Part shown: in pieces, positions 9,639 to 18,611 of the stretch
Numbering within the stretch: the stretch's first letter is position 1
Layout of the letters: the number at the start of each line of letters is the position of its first letter
NCBI GenBank assembly: GCA_021803085.1
Contig: JAJZMD010000024.1
Span: 1-57,940, forward strand
Source of the DNA: Actinomycetes bacterium
GTDB lineage: Bacteria; Actinomycetota; Acidimicrobiia; Acidimicrobiales; RAAP-2
Direction: 5' to 3'
DNA: 57,940 bases
Notes under the pieces: generated by a model
Database searches by the model: none
The model's input: the letters and a program-made list of their open reading frames with translations, nothing else
Told to the model about the DNA's origin: nothing
Made by a program: the position numbers and the translations under genes

Positions 9639-10183
9639 GGTCGTGGCTCCTCGTCTTCGTGTCGGTCTCCGCGTGCGGGCTCGGGCACCGCGGGGGCCTC
9701 TCCGCGTGCGGGCTCGGGCGCCGCGGGGGCCCCGCCTCGCAGGTGCGCGCGCGCCCCGCAGATCCGCACCGCGGCTTCGACGGCGAGCTCGTAGCCGAGC
9801 CCGCCCATGCCGGCGACCAGCCCGTCTGCGGCGGGAGCGACCACCGAGGTGTGCCGGAACGGCTCCCGGGCGGCGGGGTTCGACAGGTGCAGCTCGACGA
9901 CCACCCCGTCGTACGCACGGAGCGCGTCGTAGAGCGACCAGCTCGTGTGCGTGAGCGCACCGGCGTTCACCACCACCGCGTCGGCCCGCCCTCGTGCCGC
10001 GTGCACGGCGTCGACGAGCGCGCCCTCGTCGTTGGACTGGAAGTGGTCGAGCGTCCATCCGTGGGACGCCGCAACGGCCGCGGCGCGGCCCACGTGCGAC
10101 GCGAGCGCGTCGGTGCCGTACACCCCCGGCTCGCGGCGTCCGAGCAGGTCCAGGTTCGGGCCCGAGAGCAGCGTCACGTGCAT
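9635..10183 (-). CDS. aroQ: Type II 3-dehydroquinate dehydratase with extended tail
   Basis: Converts 3-dehydroquinate to 3-dehydroshikimate, step three of the shikimate pathway. The family start LLSGPNLDLLGRREPGVYG (with the catalytic Arg and Tyr), the NAGALTHTSWSLYDAL loop and VELHLSNPAAREPFRHTS are all present. The enzyme normally ends near residue 145; this one has about 35 extra residues rich in Ala, Pro, Glu and Arg, built around an 11-residue tandem repeat. The start is ATG 10183 with a GGAGGAG site; it overlaps aroB by 10 bases. Confidence 0.95.
   Translation of the reverse strand: MHVTLLSGPNLDLLGRREPGVYGTDALASHVGRAAAVAASHGWTLDHFQSNDEGALVDAVHAARGRADAVVVNAGALTHTSWSLYDALRAYDGVVVELHLSNPAAREPFRHTSVVAPAADGLVAGMGGLGYELAVEAAVRICGARAHLRGGAPAAPEPARGEAPAVPEPARGDRHEDEEPRP
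9666..9731 (-). repeat. 33-bp tandem duplication in the aroQ tail
   Basis: Two 33-bp units differing at one visible position encode APAAPEPARGE and APAVPEPARGD. The unit is in frame and extends AroQ past its usual end. Confidence 0.85.
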
Positions 10184-11238
10184 GCGAGCTCCTCCAGGGC
10201 GGCGAGCGCGTCCCGCGGCGCGACCTCGCGCACGAGCTCGACGCCGCGGGGGCCGTCGAGGACGAACGCCAGGTCGTGCGCAGCCTTCTTGTCCCGTGCC
10301 ATGTACGAGAGGAGCTTCTCCTTGTCGACGCCCGCGAGTCCGGAGGGGAACCGGCCGGACAGGCCGAAGCGTGCCAGCACCTCGCGGTGGAACGCCACCC
10401 GATCGTCTTCGATGCGACCGAGACGCCGGGCGAGCAGCGCAGCGTAGACGAGCCCGACGGCCACCGCCTCCCCGTGGCGGAGGTCGTCGCCCGCCTCCAG
10501 GCAGGCGGCCTCGAGCGCGTGGGCGAGGGTGTGGCCGTAGTTCAAGAGGACCCGCTCCCCCGTGTCGCGCTCGTCTGCAGAGACCACCGCCGCCTTGCGG
10601 GCGACGCAGCGGGCGACCTGGTCCTCGAGCCCGAGCAGCGGGAGGTCGGGCTCACCCAAGAACGCGTACTTCGCCATCTCGCCGCGTCCCGACGCCCACT
10701 CGCGCGCCGGCATGGTCTCGAGCAGCGCGGTGTCGCAGATGACCCCGGACGGCTGCCAGAAGGCTCCCACGAGGTTCTTTCCCTCGGGCAGGTCGACCCC
10801 GGTCTTCCCGCCGATCGCCGCGTCGACCTGGCAGAGCAGCGACGTCGCGACGGTGCAGTACGGCGTGCCACGGTGGTAGCAGGCCGCCACGAACCCCGCG
10901 AGGTCGCTCACGACGCCGCCGCCGACGGCCACCACCGCGTCACTCCTCGAAAGGCCCGCGCGCGAGAGCGCACGGCAGAGCGCCTCCACGTTGGCCAGCG
11001 TCTTCGCACGCTCCCCCGCCTCCACCGTGTGGACGGTGAACGGGATGCCGGGGTCGATCCCCGCGAACCACGGCGCGGCGGCGACCGCCCCGTCGGTGAC
11101 GACGGCTGCCTGCCGGGCGGCGGGGACCCGCCGGGCGAGCAGGCCGGCCAGCTCGCCGGACGCACCCTTTCCGACGAGGGCGTCGTAGCCGAGCGTGCCC
11201 AGCGCGACGGGCACCGTCGTCACGTTCGACGCGCTCAT
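10174..11238 (-). CDS. aroB: 3-dehydroquinate synthase
   Basis: A 354-residue NAD- and zinc-dependent enzyme making 3-dehydroquinate from DAHP. The nucleotide site VVAVGGGVVSDLAGFVAA, the substrate segment TSLLCQVDAAIGGKTGVDLPEGKNLVGAFWQP, and the zinc ligands in ELASGRGEMAKYA-like (REWASGRGEMAKYA), NYGHTLAHALE and LRHGEAVAVG are intact. ATG 11238 overlaps the aroK stop by 4 bases. Enzyme two of the pathway, encoded between aroK and aroQ. Confidence 0.97.
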   Translation of the reverse strand: MSASNVTTVPVALGTLGYDALVGKGASGELAGLLARRVPAARQAAVVTDGAVAAAPWFAGIDPGIPFTVHTVEAGERAKTLANVEALCRALSRAGLSRSDAVVAVGGGVVSDLAGFVAACYHRGTPYCTVATSLLCQVDAAIGGKTGVDLPEGKNLVGAFWQPSGVICDTALLETMPAREWASGRGEMAKYAFLGEPDLPLLGLEDQVARCVARKAAVVSADERDTGERVLLNYGHTLAHALEAACLEAGDDLRHGEAVAVGLVYAALLARRLGRIEDDRVAFHREVLARFGLSGRFPSGLAGVDKEKLLSYMARDKKAAHDLAFVLDGPRGVELVREVAPRDALAALEELACT

Positions 11239-11801
11239 GCGCCCGCCCGCGCCTCGGGTACCCGCCGCTGCACCTCGTCGGCCACGCCGGCAGGGTCGAG
11301 GTCGTCCACGTCGACGACCACGTCTGCGATCTCCTGGTAGAGACGGCGCCGCTCCCGGTCGAGCCGGACGAGCGCGCCCTCGGGGTCGCTGACGAGGAGG
11401 GGGCGGTGGTCGTCCGCCCACGAGCCGTCGCGGGCCGGCGCGGCCATGTCCGCGCGCACCCGCCGGAGCAGCGTCTCGGGCCTCGCCCGGAGCCACACCA
11501 CGGTGCCGGCCCGGCGCAGGAGCGCCCGGTTCGCCGGGTCGAGCACCGCGCCGCCGGCGACCGAGACGACCGCGGGCTCGTCGTCCTCCAGCGCGGCGGC
11601 GAGCGCCTGGCTCTCCAGAGGGCGGAACGCCTGCTCGCCGCCGGCGCAGAAGAGCTCCTTCACACTGCGCCCGGTCAGCGCTTCGACCTCGTCGTCCGAG
11701 TCGACGTAGCGCCAGCCGAGGCGGCGCGCGAACAGCTCGCCCACCGTCGTCTTGCCGGCGCCCATCATCCCGACGAGGAGCACGCGCCGCGGCGTCGTCA
11801 T
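11235..11801 (-). CDS. aroK: Shikimate kinase
   Basis: A 188-residue P-loop kinase that phosphorylates shikimate at the 3-hydroxyl. It shows the Walker [10 protein letters not shown] at residues 11-19, the shikimate-binding [14 protein letters not shown] and the SVAGGAV loop. The lid region RPLLVSDP is recognisable. ATG 11801 overlaps the aroC stop by 4 bases. The C terminus is about 15 residues longer than many homologues. Confidence 0.96.
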   Translation of the reverse strand: MTTPRRVLLVGMMGAGKTTVGELFARRLGWRYVDSDDEVEALTGRSVKELFCAGGEQAFRPLESQALAAALEDDEPAVVSVAGGAVLDPANRALLRRAGTVVWLRARPETLLRRVRADMAAPARDGSWADDHRPLLVSDPEGALVRLDRERRRLYQEIADVVVDVDDLDPAGVADEVQRRVPEARAGA

Positions 11802-12991
11802 GCGCGCACGGGCGGCGACAGCGTCTCGCCGAGCGCGCCGAGGTAGCCGTCCCGGTTCCGGACCACCTCTGCGACCGAGTCCCCGCCGAACTTCCTCAGC
11901 GCCTCGTCCGCGAGCACGAGCGCCACCATCGTCTCGGCGACGACGCCCATCGCGGGCACCGAGGTGACGTCCGTGCGCTCCTTGAAGCTCATGGCCGGGC
12001 TGTTCGTGGCCACGTCCACCGTCTCGATGACGGGCCGGCCCAGCGTCGCCAGGGGCTTCATCGCCACACGGGCGACCAGGAGCCCGCCGATCGAGATGCC
12101 GCCCTCGATCCCGCCCGCGCGCGCCGTGTCGCGGACGTAGCCGCCCGAATCGGCAGCGGCGGCGTCGACGCGGATGGCGTCGTGCGCGGCGGACCCGCGG
12201 CGCGCGGCCACCTCCCACCCGTCGCCGATCTCCACGGCCTTCACCGCAGGGATGCTCACCAGGGCCTGCGCGAGGAGCCCGTCGAGCCGCCGGTCCCAGT
12301 GGACGTGGCTCCCGAGCCCGACGGGGACGCCGTAGGCGAGCACCTCGGCCACCCCGCCCAAGGAATCGCCCTCCTTCGCCGCGGCCCGGACCGCGGCCAC
12401 CATCCGCTCCTCGGCGTCGGGGTCGGCCGTCCGCACGGGTGAGGCGTCGATCCGCTCCAGGTCCCCGGGCCGAGGCCGCATCTCGTCGCTGGCGCGTTCG
12501 GCGCCGATCTGGACGACGTGGCTCAGCACGTGCATCCCGAGCCGGGCGAGCAGCAGCTTGGCCAGCGCGCCGGCCGCCACCCGCGCCACCGTCTCGCGGG
12601 CGGACGCGCGCTCGAGCACGTCTCGCGCGTCGTCGAAGCCGTACTTCTGCATGCCCGCGAGGTCCGCGTGACCGGGCCGGGGCTGGGTCAGCACCTTCGA
12701 GGGCGTGCCGGGAGCGGGCGACATCTCCTCGGTCCACTTCCGCTCCCACTCGGAGTTCCCGATCTCGATCGCGACCGGCGACCCCAGGGTCCGCCCGTGG
12801 CGCACGCCGCCCAAGATGGTGAGCTCGTCCGCCTCGAAGCGCATCCTCGGCCCTCGGCCGAAGCCGAGACGGCGCCGGCGCAGCTCCGCGCCCACGTCGT
12901 CGGCCGTCACCCGAAGCCCGGCGGGCAGGCCCTCGACCACCACGACGAGCGCCTTTCCGTGCGACTCGCCGGCCGTCAGGTACCGCAGCAT
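11798..12991 (-). CDS. aroC: Chorismate synthase
   Basis: A 397-residue FMN-dependent enzyme making chorismate from EPSP, feeding both aromatic amino acids and the menaquinone genes further along. Signatures are [12 protein letters not shown] at the start, [25 protein letters not shown] and the [30 protein letters not shown] core. The ATG at 12991 has only a run of G upstream but a TAGCGT box 6 bases before it, so the transcript is probably leaderless. First gene of the aro run. Confidence 0.97.
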   Translation of the reverse strand: MLRYLTAGESHGKALVVVVEGLPAGLRVTADDVGAELRRRRLGFGRGPRMRFEADELTILGGVRHGRTLGSPVAIEIGNSEWERKWTEEMSPAPGTPSKVLTQPRPGHADLAGMQKYGFDDARDVLERASARETVARVAAGALAKLLLARLGMHVLSHVVQIGAERASDEMRPRPGDLERIDASPVRTADPDAEERMVAAVRAAAKEGDSLGGVAEVLAYGVPVGLGSHVHWDRRLDGLLAQALVSIPAVKAVEIGDGWEVAARRGSAAHDAIRVDAAAADSGGYVRDTARAGGIEGGISIGGLLVARVAMKPLATLGRPVIETVDVATNSPAMSFKERTDVTSVPAMGVVAETMVALVLADEALRKFGGDSVAEVVRNRDGYLGALGETLSPPVRA

Positions 12992-13080
12992 CCCCCCACG
13001 CTACCGAGCGCCGCGGGACCAGTCGGCGACCGGACCGGACCAATTGCCGGGGGGCGCCGGCGGCACGTACCCTGAGACGC
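12992..13080. promoter_or_regulatory. Divergent leaderless promoters for aroC and the GH3 gene
   Basis: Minus strand: TAGCGT at 12998-13003, 6 bases from the aroC ATG. Plus strand: TACCCT at 13068-13073, 7 bases from the GTG at 13081, with a possible -35 TTGCCG at 13044-13049 (18-base spacer). Neither gene has a usable SD, so both transcripts probably begin at or next to the start codon. Confidence 0.6.
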
Positions 13081-15657
13081 GTGCTGCCTGGCCGGCATGG
13101 ACCCTGGCCGGGCCACCGGAGGGGGGCGCTCCTCGCCCTCTCCGCGGCGATCGCCGCCGCGAGCTGGGCAACGGGCAGCGCCTGCGGCACCACGAAAGCG
13201 TCGAGCGCGGAGCCCGGCGGCGCGAGCTGTCCCTGGGCGAGCCCCTCTGCGCTGGAACGGAGCTCGCCGGCGTCGCTCGCCCGTGAGGTCGTCTCGAAGA
13301 TGACCCTCGAAGAGAAGCTGCACTTCGTCGTCCTGTACACCCGCCGAGGTCTCGTCGAGAACAGCAACCTGGGCATCGGCCGTCTTTGCATACCCCCGCT
13401 CACCCTCCAAGACGGACCGGCGGGCCTCGCCTACGGCGCGTCGCACGTCACCCAGCTGCCGGCACCGCTCGCCCTGGCGGCGACCTTCGACACGAGCCTG
13501 GCGAGGAGCTACGGCGCCGTGATGGGATCAGAGGCCCGCACGAAGGGCATCGATGTCCTCCAGGGTCCCGAGCTCAACCTCGCCCGCGTGCCGACGAGCG
13601 GGAGGCTCTTCGAGTCGTTCGGCGAGGACCCGACGCTGACGGGCGACATGGCGGTGTCGGTCACCGAGGGCATCCAGTCCAAGGGCGTCATGGCGCAGCT
13701 CAAGCACTTCCCCGTCTACACCCAGGAGACGGCTCGTGCCTTCCTCGACCTGCGGGTGGGGAACCGGGCACTCGAGGAGGTCTACCTCGAGCCGTTCGAG
13801 ATGGCCGTCGCTCAGGCGCACCCGGCATCGATCATGTGCGAGTACGGGTCCGTGAACGGCGTGAACGCCTGCCAGAGCCGCGCGCTCTACGACGAGCTCG
13901 AGAGCTGGGGGTTCCGGGGCTTCGTCCGCTCCGACCTCGGCGCGGTGAGGAACCCGGTCGCCGCGTTCGAAGCCGGCCTCGCCCTCGTCAAACCGGGCTC
14001 GTACGCGGACCTCCGAAAGGCCGTGCTCGGGGGCGTCCTGCCCGTCTCGGTCGTCGACGCCTCCGTGGAGAAGGTCCTCGCGCCGATGTTCTCCTTCGGT
14101 CTCATCGACCACCCCCGCGCCCTCGAGCCAGGTGCGGTCGCGGACACGCCCGCCCACGCGGCCGTCGCACTTCGTACGGCCGATCGCGCCATCGTGCTCC
14201 TCGACAACAGCGCCGGCATCCTCCCGCTCGGCACGGGCAGCTCGGCCCGCCGGCCGGCTTCGATCGCCGTCGTCGGACCGGGCGCCGGCGCCGGCGCCAT
14301 GACCGCCGGGTACGGAAGCTCCTACGTGCGGCCGGAGCGGCACCCGTCCCCGATCTCCCCGCTCTCGGCGATCCGGTCGGCCGCGCCCGGCGGCACCGTC
14401 GTCCGGTCGGCGGACACGGTCCCCGTTCCCACCGTGCCGCTACCGGCGAGCGTCTTCGTGAAGGGAAACCCGCTCCCGCCCGGGCCGCCGCCCTTCGACG
14501 AGCTCGGCGAGCACGAGCGCGTGGACTTCGACCCCAAGGGTGTCCCCTCCAGAGCGCTGACCGCGGTCGCGCCCAGCTCCGGCGAGCTCTGGCACCGCTG
14601 GAACGCCGAGATCGCCGTGCCGGCGTCGGGCCTCTACGTCTTCTCCATCGTCGGAAGCGGAGACGTGTTCATGAGCGTCGACGGCCGGCAGGTGTTCGCC
14701 GACCGGGGCCTGCACTCCCGCTCGCCCTGGTCCTTCGGCGTCACCCTGCAGGCCGGCCGCCGGTACCGGCTGTCGCTCAGGTGGTTCTCGACGCCCACGC
14801 TGCCGGGCCCGTCCATGACGTGGGCCGACGAGACGCCGAGCATCCGGGCGGCGGTGGCGGCCGCGCGGAGGTCCTCGGTCGCGGTCGTCGTCGTTGACGA
14901 CTGGACGAGCGAGGGATCGGACCGCCCGACGCTCGACCTGCCGTCCGCCCAGAACGAGCTCATCTCGGCCGTGAGCTCCGCCAACCCGCGCACGATCGTC
15001 GTGCTCTCGACCGGCGGGCCCGTCCTCATGCCGTGGCTGTCGCGCGTGAAGGCCGTGCTGGAGGGCTGGTACGGAGGAGAGGAGGCGGGCACGGCGATCG
15101 CCAACGCCCTCTTCGGGCGCATCGACCCCTCCGGTCACCTGCCTGTCACGTTCCCGAGATCAGCCGAGCAGGGGCCGACCGACGCGACGAGCGCCTACCC
15201 CGGGGTCGCAGGAACCGTCACCTACAGCGAAGGGCTCGACATCGGCTACCGCTACTATCAGGCGCACCGGCAGAAGCCGCTCTTCCCCTTCGGATTCGGC
15301 CTGTCCTACACGACCTTCTCGCTCTCGTCCATGCACGTGGCGCCTGCCCGCGGCGGAACCGCCTGGGCGGTCTCTGCCAAGGTGGCGAACACCGGCAGGC
15401 GGACCGGCACGGCCGTCGTGCAGGCCTACGTCGGCTTCCCCGCAGGCGCAGGCGAGCCGCCGCACCAACTGGCGGCGTTCGCCCGGGTCACACTCGCTCC
15501 CGGCCAGTCGAAGCGGGTCGTCCTCGGCCTCACCCTCCGCTGCTTCCAGGCATTCTTGAACGGACGTTTCCGGACCGTCCCCGGCTCCTACGTGGTATCG
15601 CTCGGCCAGTCGTCGAGCAGGCTCCCGCTCCGGGCGAGCGTGCAGCCTCCGGCCTGA
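13081..15657 (+). CDS. Secreted glycoside hydrolase family 3 enzyme with PA14 domain
   Basis: An 858-residue beta-glycosidase (beta-glucosidase or related). A hydrophobic segment at about residues 14-33 looks like a signal peptide. The GH3 N-terminal barrel carries LTLQDGPAGL, NLARVPTSGRLFESFGEDP, LKHF near 208 and the nucleophile D285 in FVRSDLGAV. The C-terminal sandwich domain is interrupted at about 495-580 by a PA14-like domain (LWHRWNAEIAVPASGLYVFSI), a carbohydrate-binding insertion known in GH3 enzymes. A fibronectin III-like domain ends the protein (about 745-845). Substrate cannot be told from sequence. It is transcribed alone, away from aroC. Confidence 0.92.
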   Translation: MLPGRHGPWPGHRRGALLALSAAIAAASWATGSACGTTKASSAEPGGASCPWASPSALERSSPASLAREVVSKMTLEEKLHFVVLYTRRGLVENSNLGIGRLCIPPLTLQDGPAGLAYGASHVTQLPAPLALAATFDTSLARSYGAVMGSEARTKGIDVLQGPELNLARVPTSGRLFESFGEDPTLTGDMAVSVTEGIQSKGVMAQLKHFPVYTQETARAFLDLRVGNRALEEVYLEPFEMAVAQAHPASIMCEYGSVNGVNACQSRALYDELESWGFRGFVRSDLGAVRNPVAAFEAGLALVKPGSYADLRKAVLGGVLPVSVVDASVEKVLAPMFSFGLIDHPRALEPGAVADTPAHAAVALRTADRAIVLLDNSAGILPLGTGSSARRPASIAVVGPGAGAGAMTAGYGSSYVRPERHPSPISPLSAIRSAAPGGTVVRSADTVPVPTVPLPASVFVKGNPLPPGPPPFDELGEHERVDFDPKGVPSRALTAVAPSSGELWHRWNAEIAVPASGLYVFSIVGSGDVFMSVDGRQVFADRGLHSRSPWSFGVTLQAGRRYRLSLRWFSTPTLPGPSMTWADETPSIRAAVAAARRSSVAVVVVDDWTSEGSDRPTLDLPSAQNELISAVSSANPRTIVVLSTGGPVLMPWLSRVKAVLEGWYGGEEAGTAIANALFGRIDPSGHLPVTFPRSAEQGPTDATSAYPGVAGTVTYSEGLDIGYRYYQAHRQKPLFPFGFGLSYTTFSLSSMHVAPARGGTAWAVSAKVANTGRRTGTAVVQAYVGFPAGAGEPPHQLAAFARVTLAPGQSKRVVLGLTLRCFQAFLNGRFRTVPGSYVVSLGQSSSRLPLRASVQPPA

Positions 15658-15670
15658 GCTCCGCAGCGCC

Positions 15671-15689
15671 GTCCGGACGCGGCCCGGAC
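15671..15689. terminator. Weak hairpin between convergent genes
   Basis: GTCCGG and CCGGAC arms with a 7-base loop lie between the GH3 stop and the prepilin peptidase stop. There is no T-run, so this is only a candidate terminator. Confidence 0.3.
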
Positions 15690-15710
15690 AGCGCACCGCC
15701 GGCGCGGGCC

Positions 15711-16502
15711 TCAGCGGGGGTGGAGCCAGACGCCGCCGAGCCAGGGACCCCACAGGACGCCGAACATCGTGCCGAGCGCGAGCGCGGGCGCGAACGGGAA
15801 GCGACGGCGGCCGCGGGTGCTCAGGACCGCGACGCCGAACAGGGCGCCGGCGACGAACGCCGCGAGGAACCCGAGGTAGAGGGCCGCGAACCCGAGCCAT
15901 CCGAGCGCGCCGCCGCACAACCCGGCGAGCCGCACGTCTCCGAAGCCCATCGCCTTGGGGGAGATCCACCACACCACCCCGAAGAGGACGAACGCGATCG
16001 CTCCGCCGCCGAGGGCGTCGACCATCGGGCGCCACGCGTGGTCCGTCGCCGAGGCGGCCAGGAGCGCCGCACCCACCGCCGCCACGGCGACGTAGACGAT
16101 CCGGCGCGGGACGAGGCCGGTGCGCAGGTCGGTGACCGAGACGACCACGAGCGCGCCGGCGAGCACGCAGTACGCAGCGAGCTGCGGGACCGCTCCGAGC
16201 CGGACCGCGGCGAGCGCGCAGGCGGCCGCGGTGACGAGGGCCACGGCTCCCGCCTCGAGCACGGCCGGCGCACCTGCAGGCACCACCGTCGTCGTCGCGT
16301 CCCCCGGCGACCGTGCACCGGCTGTCGGCGCCCCTGCCGGCGGCGGTCCGGCAACGGCCAGCGTGGGACTTGCGGCGCCGTCCACGGCGAACTGGTCGAC
16401 GGGTGCGGCGCCCGGGCGCCGGACTTGTCGCGCGACGAGGTCGAGCAGCGGCCCGGCTGCTGCTCCGCCGGCGCCGCAGACGGCCACAACCCAGGCCGTC
16501 AT
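15711..16502 (-). CDS. Prepilin peptidase (type IV leader peptidase, A24 family)
   Basis: A 263-residue polytopic membrane aspartyl protease. The two catalytic aspartates are in VSVTDLRTGLVPRR and the signature MGFGDVRLAG. About six to seven hydrophobic segments follow an initial membrane segment and an Ala/Pro/Thr-rich linker (residues 25-75). The N-terminal methyltransferase domain with CxxC pairs found in proteobacterial PilD is missing, as in many short actinobacterial versions. No pilin genes are in view, so the substrate (type IV pilins or Flp/Tad) is unknown. It follows nfuA by 7 bases. Confidence 0.88.
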   Translation of the reverse strand: MTAWVVAVCGAGGAAAGPLLDLVARQVRRPGAAPVDQFAVDGAASPTLAVAGPPPAGAPTAGARSPGDATTTVVPAGAPAVLEAGAVALVTAAACALAAVRLGAVPQLAAYCVLAGALVVVSVTDLRTGLVPRRIVYVAVAAVGAALLAASATDHAWRPMVDALGGGAIAFVLFGVVWWISPKAMGFGDVRLAGLCGGALGWLGFAALYLGFLAAFVAGALFGVAVLSTRGRRRFPFAPALALGTMFGVLWGPWLGGVWLHPR

Positions 16503-16509
16503 GGCGCGC

Positions 16510-17145
16510 TCAGTAGTACGGGTTGGCGCCGACCGCGTGGTCCGTCACGTCCACCACCCGGGTGATCTCGGGGACCTCCTCGCGCAGGGCGGTCTCGATT
16601 CCCTGCGACAACGTCATGCGGGACATCGCGCAGCCCTGGCAGCCGCCCGAGAGCGCCAGGTACGCGACGCCGCCGCCTTCGTCGATCGCGACGAGGTCGG
16701 ACCGGCCGCCGTGCGCGGCGATCGAGGGGTTGACCATCTCCTCCAGCACCGCCCTCACGCGGGTGCCGAGAGGGCCGTCGAGGCCCGCCGCCATCACGTC
16801 TTCGGGGACGCCGACCTCGGGCTCGGGCGAGTTCGGGTTCACCAGGACGAGGCCGCCCTCGCCCTCGGCGTTCCAATCGAGCCGCGCGCCGCGCAGCCGG
16901 TCGACGCTCGACTTCGGGACCACGATGGTCAGCTCGTCGTCCACGACGAGGGTGTCGTCGTCCGCCGCATCCGCCCGGGCCTGGAAGTAGAGGTCGTAGA
17001 CGAACTGGGCATGCTGCACGCCGCGCACCTCGAGCCACAGCGCGAGGCCGCCAGGATCCTGCTCTTGCGCGAGCGCCTCGCGCACGACCTGGCGCGCCTC
17101 GGGCGACAGCGTGACGAGTGCGAGCTCTTCCGCGATCCGTGCCAT
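16510..17145 (-). CDS. nfuA: NfuA-type iron-sulfur cluster carrier
   Basis: A 211-residue protein with an A-type (HesB/IscA-like) N-terminal half and a C-terminal NifU domain whose GGCQGCAMS gives the CxxC that binds a shared [4Fe-4S] cluster. Such carriers deliver clusters to apo-enzymes. The A-type half appears to lack its own cluster cysteines, as in E. coli NfuA. I take ATG 17145 because TACAAT sits 6 bases upstream; longer starts would run into the divergent gene. Gene symbol is by architecture. Confidence 0.87.
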   Translation of the reverse strand: MARIAEELALVTLSPEARQVVREALAQEQDPGGLALWLEVRGVQHAQFVYDLYFQARADAADDDTLVVDDELTIVVPKSSVDRLRGARLDWNAEGEGGLVLVNPNSPEPEVGVPEDVMAAGLDGPLGTRVRAVLEEMVNPSIAAHGGRSDLVAIDEGGGVAYLALSGGCQGCAMSRMTLSQGIETALREEVPEITRVVDVTDHAVGANPYY

Positions 17146-17176
17146 CGCGCCATTGTACGGGGTATGGTCCGGCGCC
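17146..17176. promoter_or_regulatory. 31-bp divergent leaderless promoter pair
   Basis: Minus strand: TACAAT (17152-17157), 6 bases from the nfuA ATG. Plus strand: TATGGT (17163-17168), 8 bases from the ATG at 17177. The two -10 boxes are 5 bases apart, so RNA polymerase probably cannot occupy both at once; -35 regions would lie inside the opposite genes. Confidence 0.65.
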
Positions 17177-17953
17177 ATGGCCACCCGCGAGGTCCCCGTC
17201 CACGAATGGGTGAGCTTCGAGGATCCCGACGAGGACCGGACCTGGGTGTTCGACGTGACGTTCCTCACCAGCAACTGGACCTGCATCTACGGCCGGGGCT
17301 GCCAGGGGGTCCTCACCGAGACCGCTCCGGAGCTGGTCCACGGATGCTGCTCCTACGGGGCGCACTTCGTCGACGACGACGACGTCCGCCGCGTCGAGCG
17401 GGCGGCCGGGAAGCTGAGCGACGGGCAGTGGCAGCACCGCAGCCGTGCCCTGAAGAAGGGGATCACCCGGAAGACCAGGCGGGGCGAGACCATCACCCGG
17501 CTCGTCGACGGCGCCTGCATCTTCCTCAACCGCCCGGGCTTCCCCACCGGTCCGGGGTGCGCGCTCCACCAGGCCGCGCTCGCCGGGGGGCGTCGCCCGC
17601 TCGACCTGAAGCCAGAGGTGTGCTGGCAGCTGCCGCTCCGCAGGGAGGACCAGGTCGCCGACGACGGCCACGTCACCTCGACGGTCGGACAGTGGGACAG
17701 GCGCCACTGGGGGGCCGGGGGGCAGGAGTTCGCGTGGTGGTGCACCGAGTCCGAGCAGGCGTTCGTCGGCACCCGGCCCGTGTACGTGGAGATGGCCGAC
17801 GAGCTCGCCGAGATGACGGGCAGGAAGGTGCACCGGGCGCTTCGCACCTACCTCGAAGACCGGGCCAAGCGCGTGCGGGTCCCGCTCCCCCATCCGGCGG
17901 TCCGCCGCCAGGCTCGCGAGCAGGGCTCGGTCCCGGGTACCGGCGCCGGCTAG
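17177..17953 (+). CDS. Cysteine-rich conserved protein of unknown function
   Basis: A 258-residue soluble protein with cysteines grouped as CIYGRGCQG, HGCCSYGAHF, DGACIFLNR, GPGCALHQAAL and KPEVCWQLP, then WWCTES near residue 190. The spacing resembles the YkgJ/DUF3109 class of CxxxxxCC metal-binding proteins, but I cannot confirm membership. The many His and Cys suggest zinc or an Fe-S centre. It is divergent from nfuA with a 31-bp gap, which would fit an Fe-S or metal link. No signal peptide or membrane segment. Confidence 0.8.
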   Translation: MATREVPVHEWVSFEDPDEDRTWVFDVTFLTSNWTCIYGRGCQGVLTETAPELVHGCCSYGAHFVDDDDVRRVERAAGKLSDGQWQHRSRALKKGITRKTRRGETITRLVDGACIFLNRPGFPTGPGCALHQAALAGGRRPLDLKPEVCWQLPLRREDQVADDGHVTSTVGQWDRRHWGAGGQEFAWWCTESEQAFVGTRPVYVEMADELAEMTGRKVHRALRTYLEDRAKRVRVPLPHPAVRRQAREQGSVPGTGAG

Positions 17954-17987
17954 CGCTCCGGGCGTGCTCGCCGGCCCTGCGCGGCGG

Positions 17988-18197
17988 TCAGTCCTCGAGC
18001 GGGTCGCGCTCCCAGTCGTCGTGGGAGGGCGCGAGCGACCCGAGGATGCGGTCGTACTGGTCCTCCTCGGCGAGGCACCACGACGCGTGCACATCCTCGG
18101 GCTCGGCTCCGCACTCCGGGCACCGCTCCCCAGCGGTGGTGACTGAACGCTTGAGGCTACGCGCTTCTTCGAAGCGCCGATGGCGTCCCTTCTTCAC
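17988..18197 (-). CDS. Small zinc-ribbon-like protein
   Basis: About 69 residues, beginning VKKGRHRRFEEARSLKRS (basic) and containing CPECGAEPEDVHASWC, a four-ligand Cys/His arrangement, then an acidic end (DDWERDPLED). The GTG at 18197 is chosen because GGGAG lies 5 bases upstream; an earlier start would give a longer, less plausible head. Function unknown; a nucleic-acid-binding or structural zinc site is a guess. Confidence 0.6.
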   Translation of the reverse strand: MKKGRHRRFEEARSLKRSVTTAGERCPECGAEPEDVHASWCLAEEDQYDRILGSLAPSHDDWERDPLED

Positions 18198-18381
18198 GAC
18201 CACTCCCTTGCTGCCCGTCCGCGCTCGAGACGCTTGGTCGACCGAGCCTGGGGCCATGTAGACGACCTGGCCGACACCTGCCCATCGCAATCGGCGGGCG
18301 CCCGGCCGCGCTTGAAGTGTAGTCGCCCGAACGCACCCCTCCTCGTCGCGTCCGGGGCGTGTGCGCCGGCCCCACCCCTCG

Positions 18382-18387
18382 TATGCT
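18382..18387 (+). promoter_or_regulatory. Candidate leaderless -10 box
   Basis: TATGCT lies 9 bases before the ATG at 18397. The rest of the 199-bp gap 18198-18396 between the two divergent small genes shows no other clear element. Confidence 0.5.
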
Positions 18388-18396
18388 GGCCCGACG

Positions 18397-18609
18397 ATGG
18401 ATTTCGACACTGACGCGATGGTCGCGCGGTTCCGTGAACGGGCCCAGGCGGTCAAGGACCGCGGGCTCCCTCCGGTCGAGGGGCCGGAACGCCAGCGGTT
18501 CAGGGAGCAGGCGCAGCTCGACTACATGGACTTCGCCATGATCGGCGACGCAGAGGCGACGCTCGAGGACGGGATCCTGACCCTGCGGGTCGACCTCCGC
18601 CCGCGCTGA
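18397..18609 (+). CDS. Small conserved hypothetical protein
   Basis: 70 residues: a charged helical N-terminal half (FDTDAMVARFRERAQAV) followed by QAQLDYMDFAMIGDAEATLE and a beta-like end ILTLRVDLRP. I do not recognise a family. The ATG is supported by a TANNNT box at leaderless spacing. It ends 2 bases before the convergent flavin reductase stop. Confidence 0.65.
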   Translation: MDFDTDAMVARFRERAQAVKDRGLPPVEGPERQRFREQAQLDYMDFAMIGDAEATLEDGILTLRVDLRPR

Positions 18610-18611
18610 TC

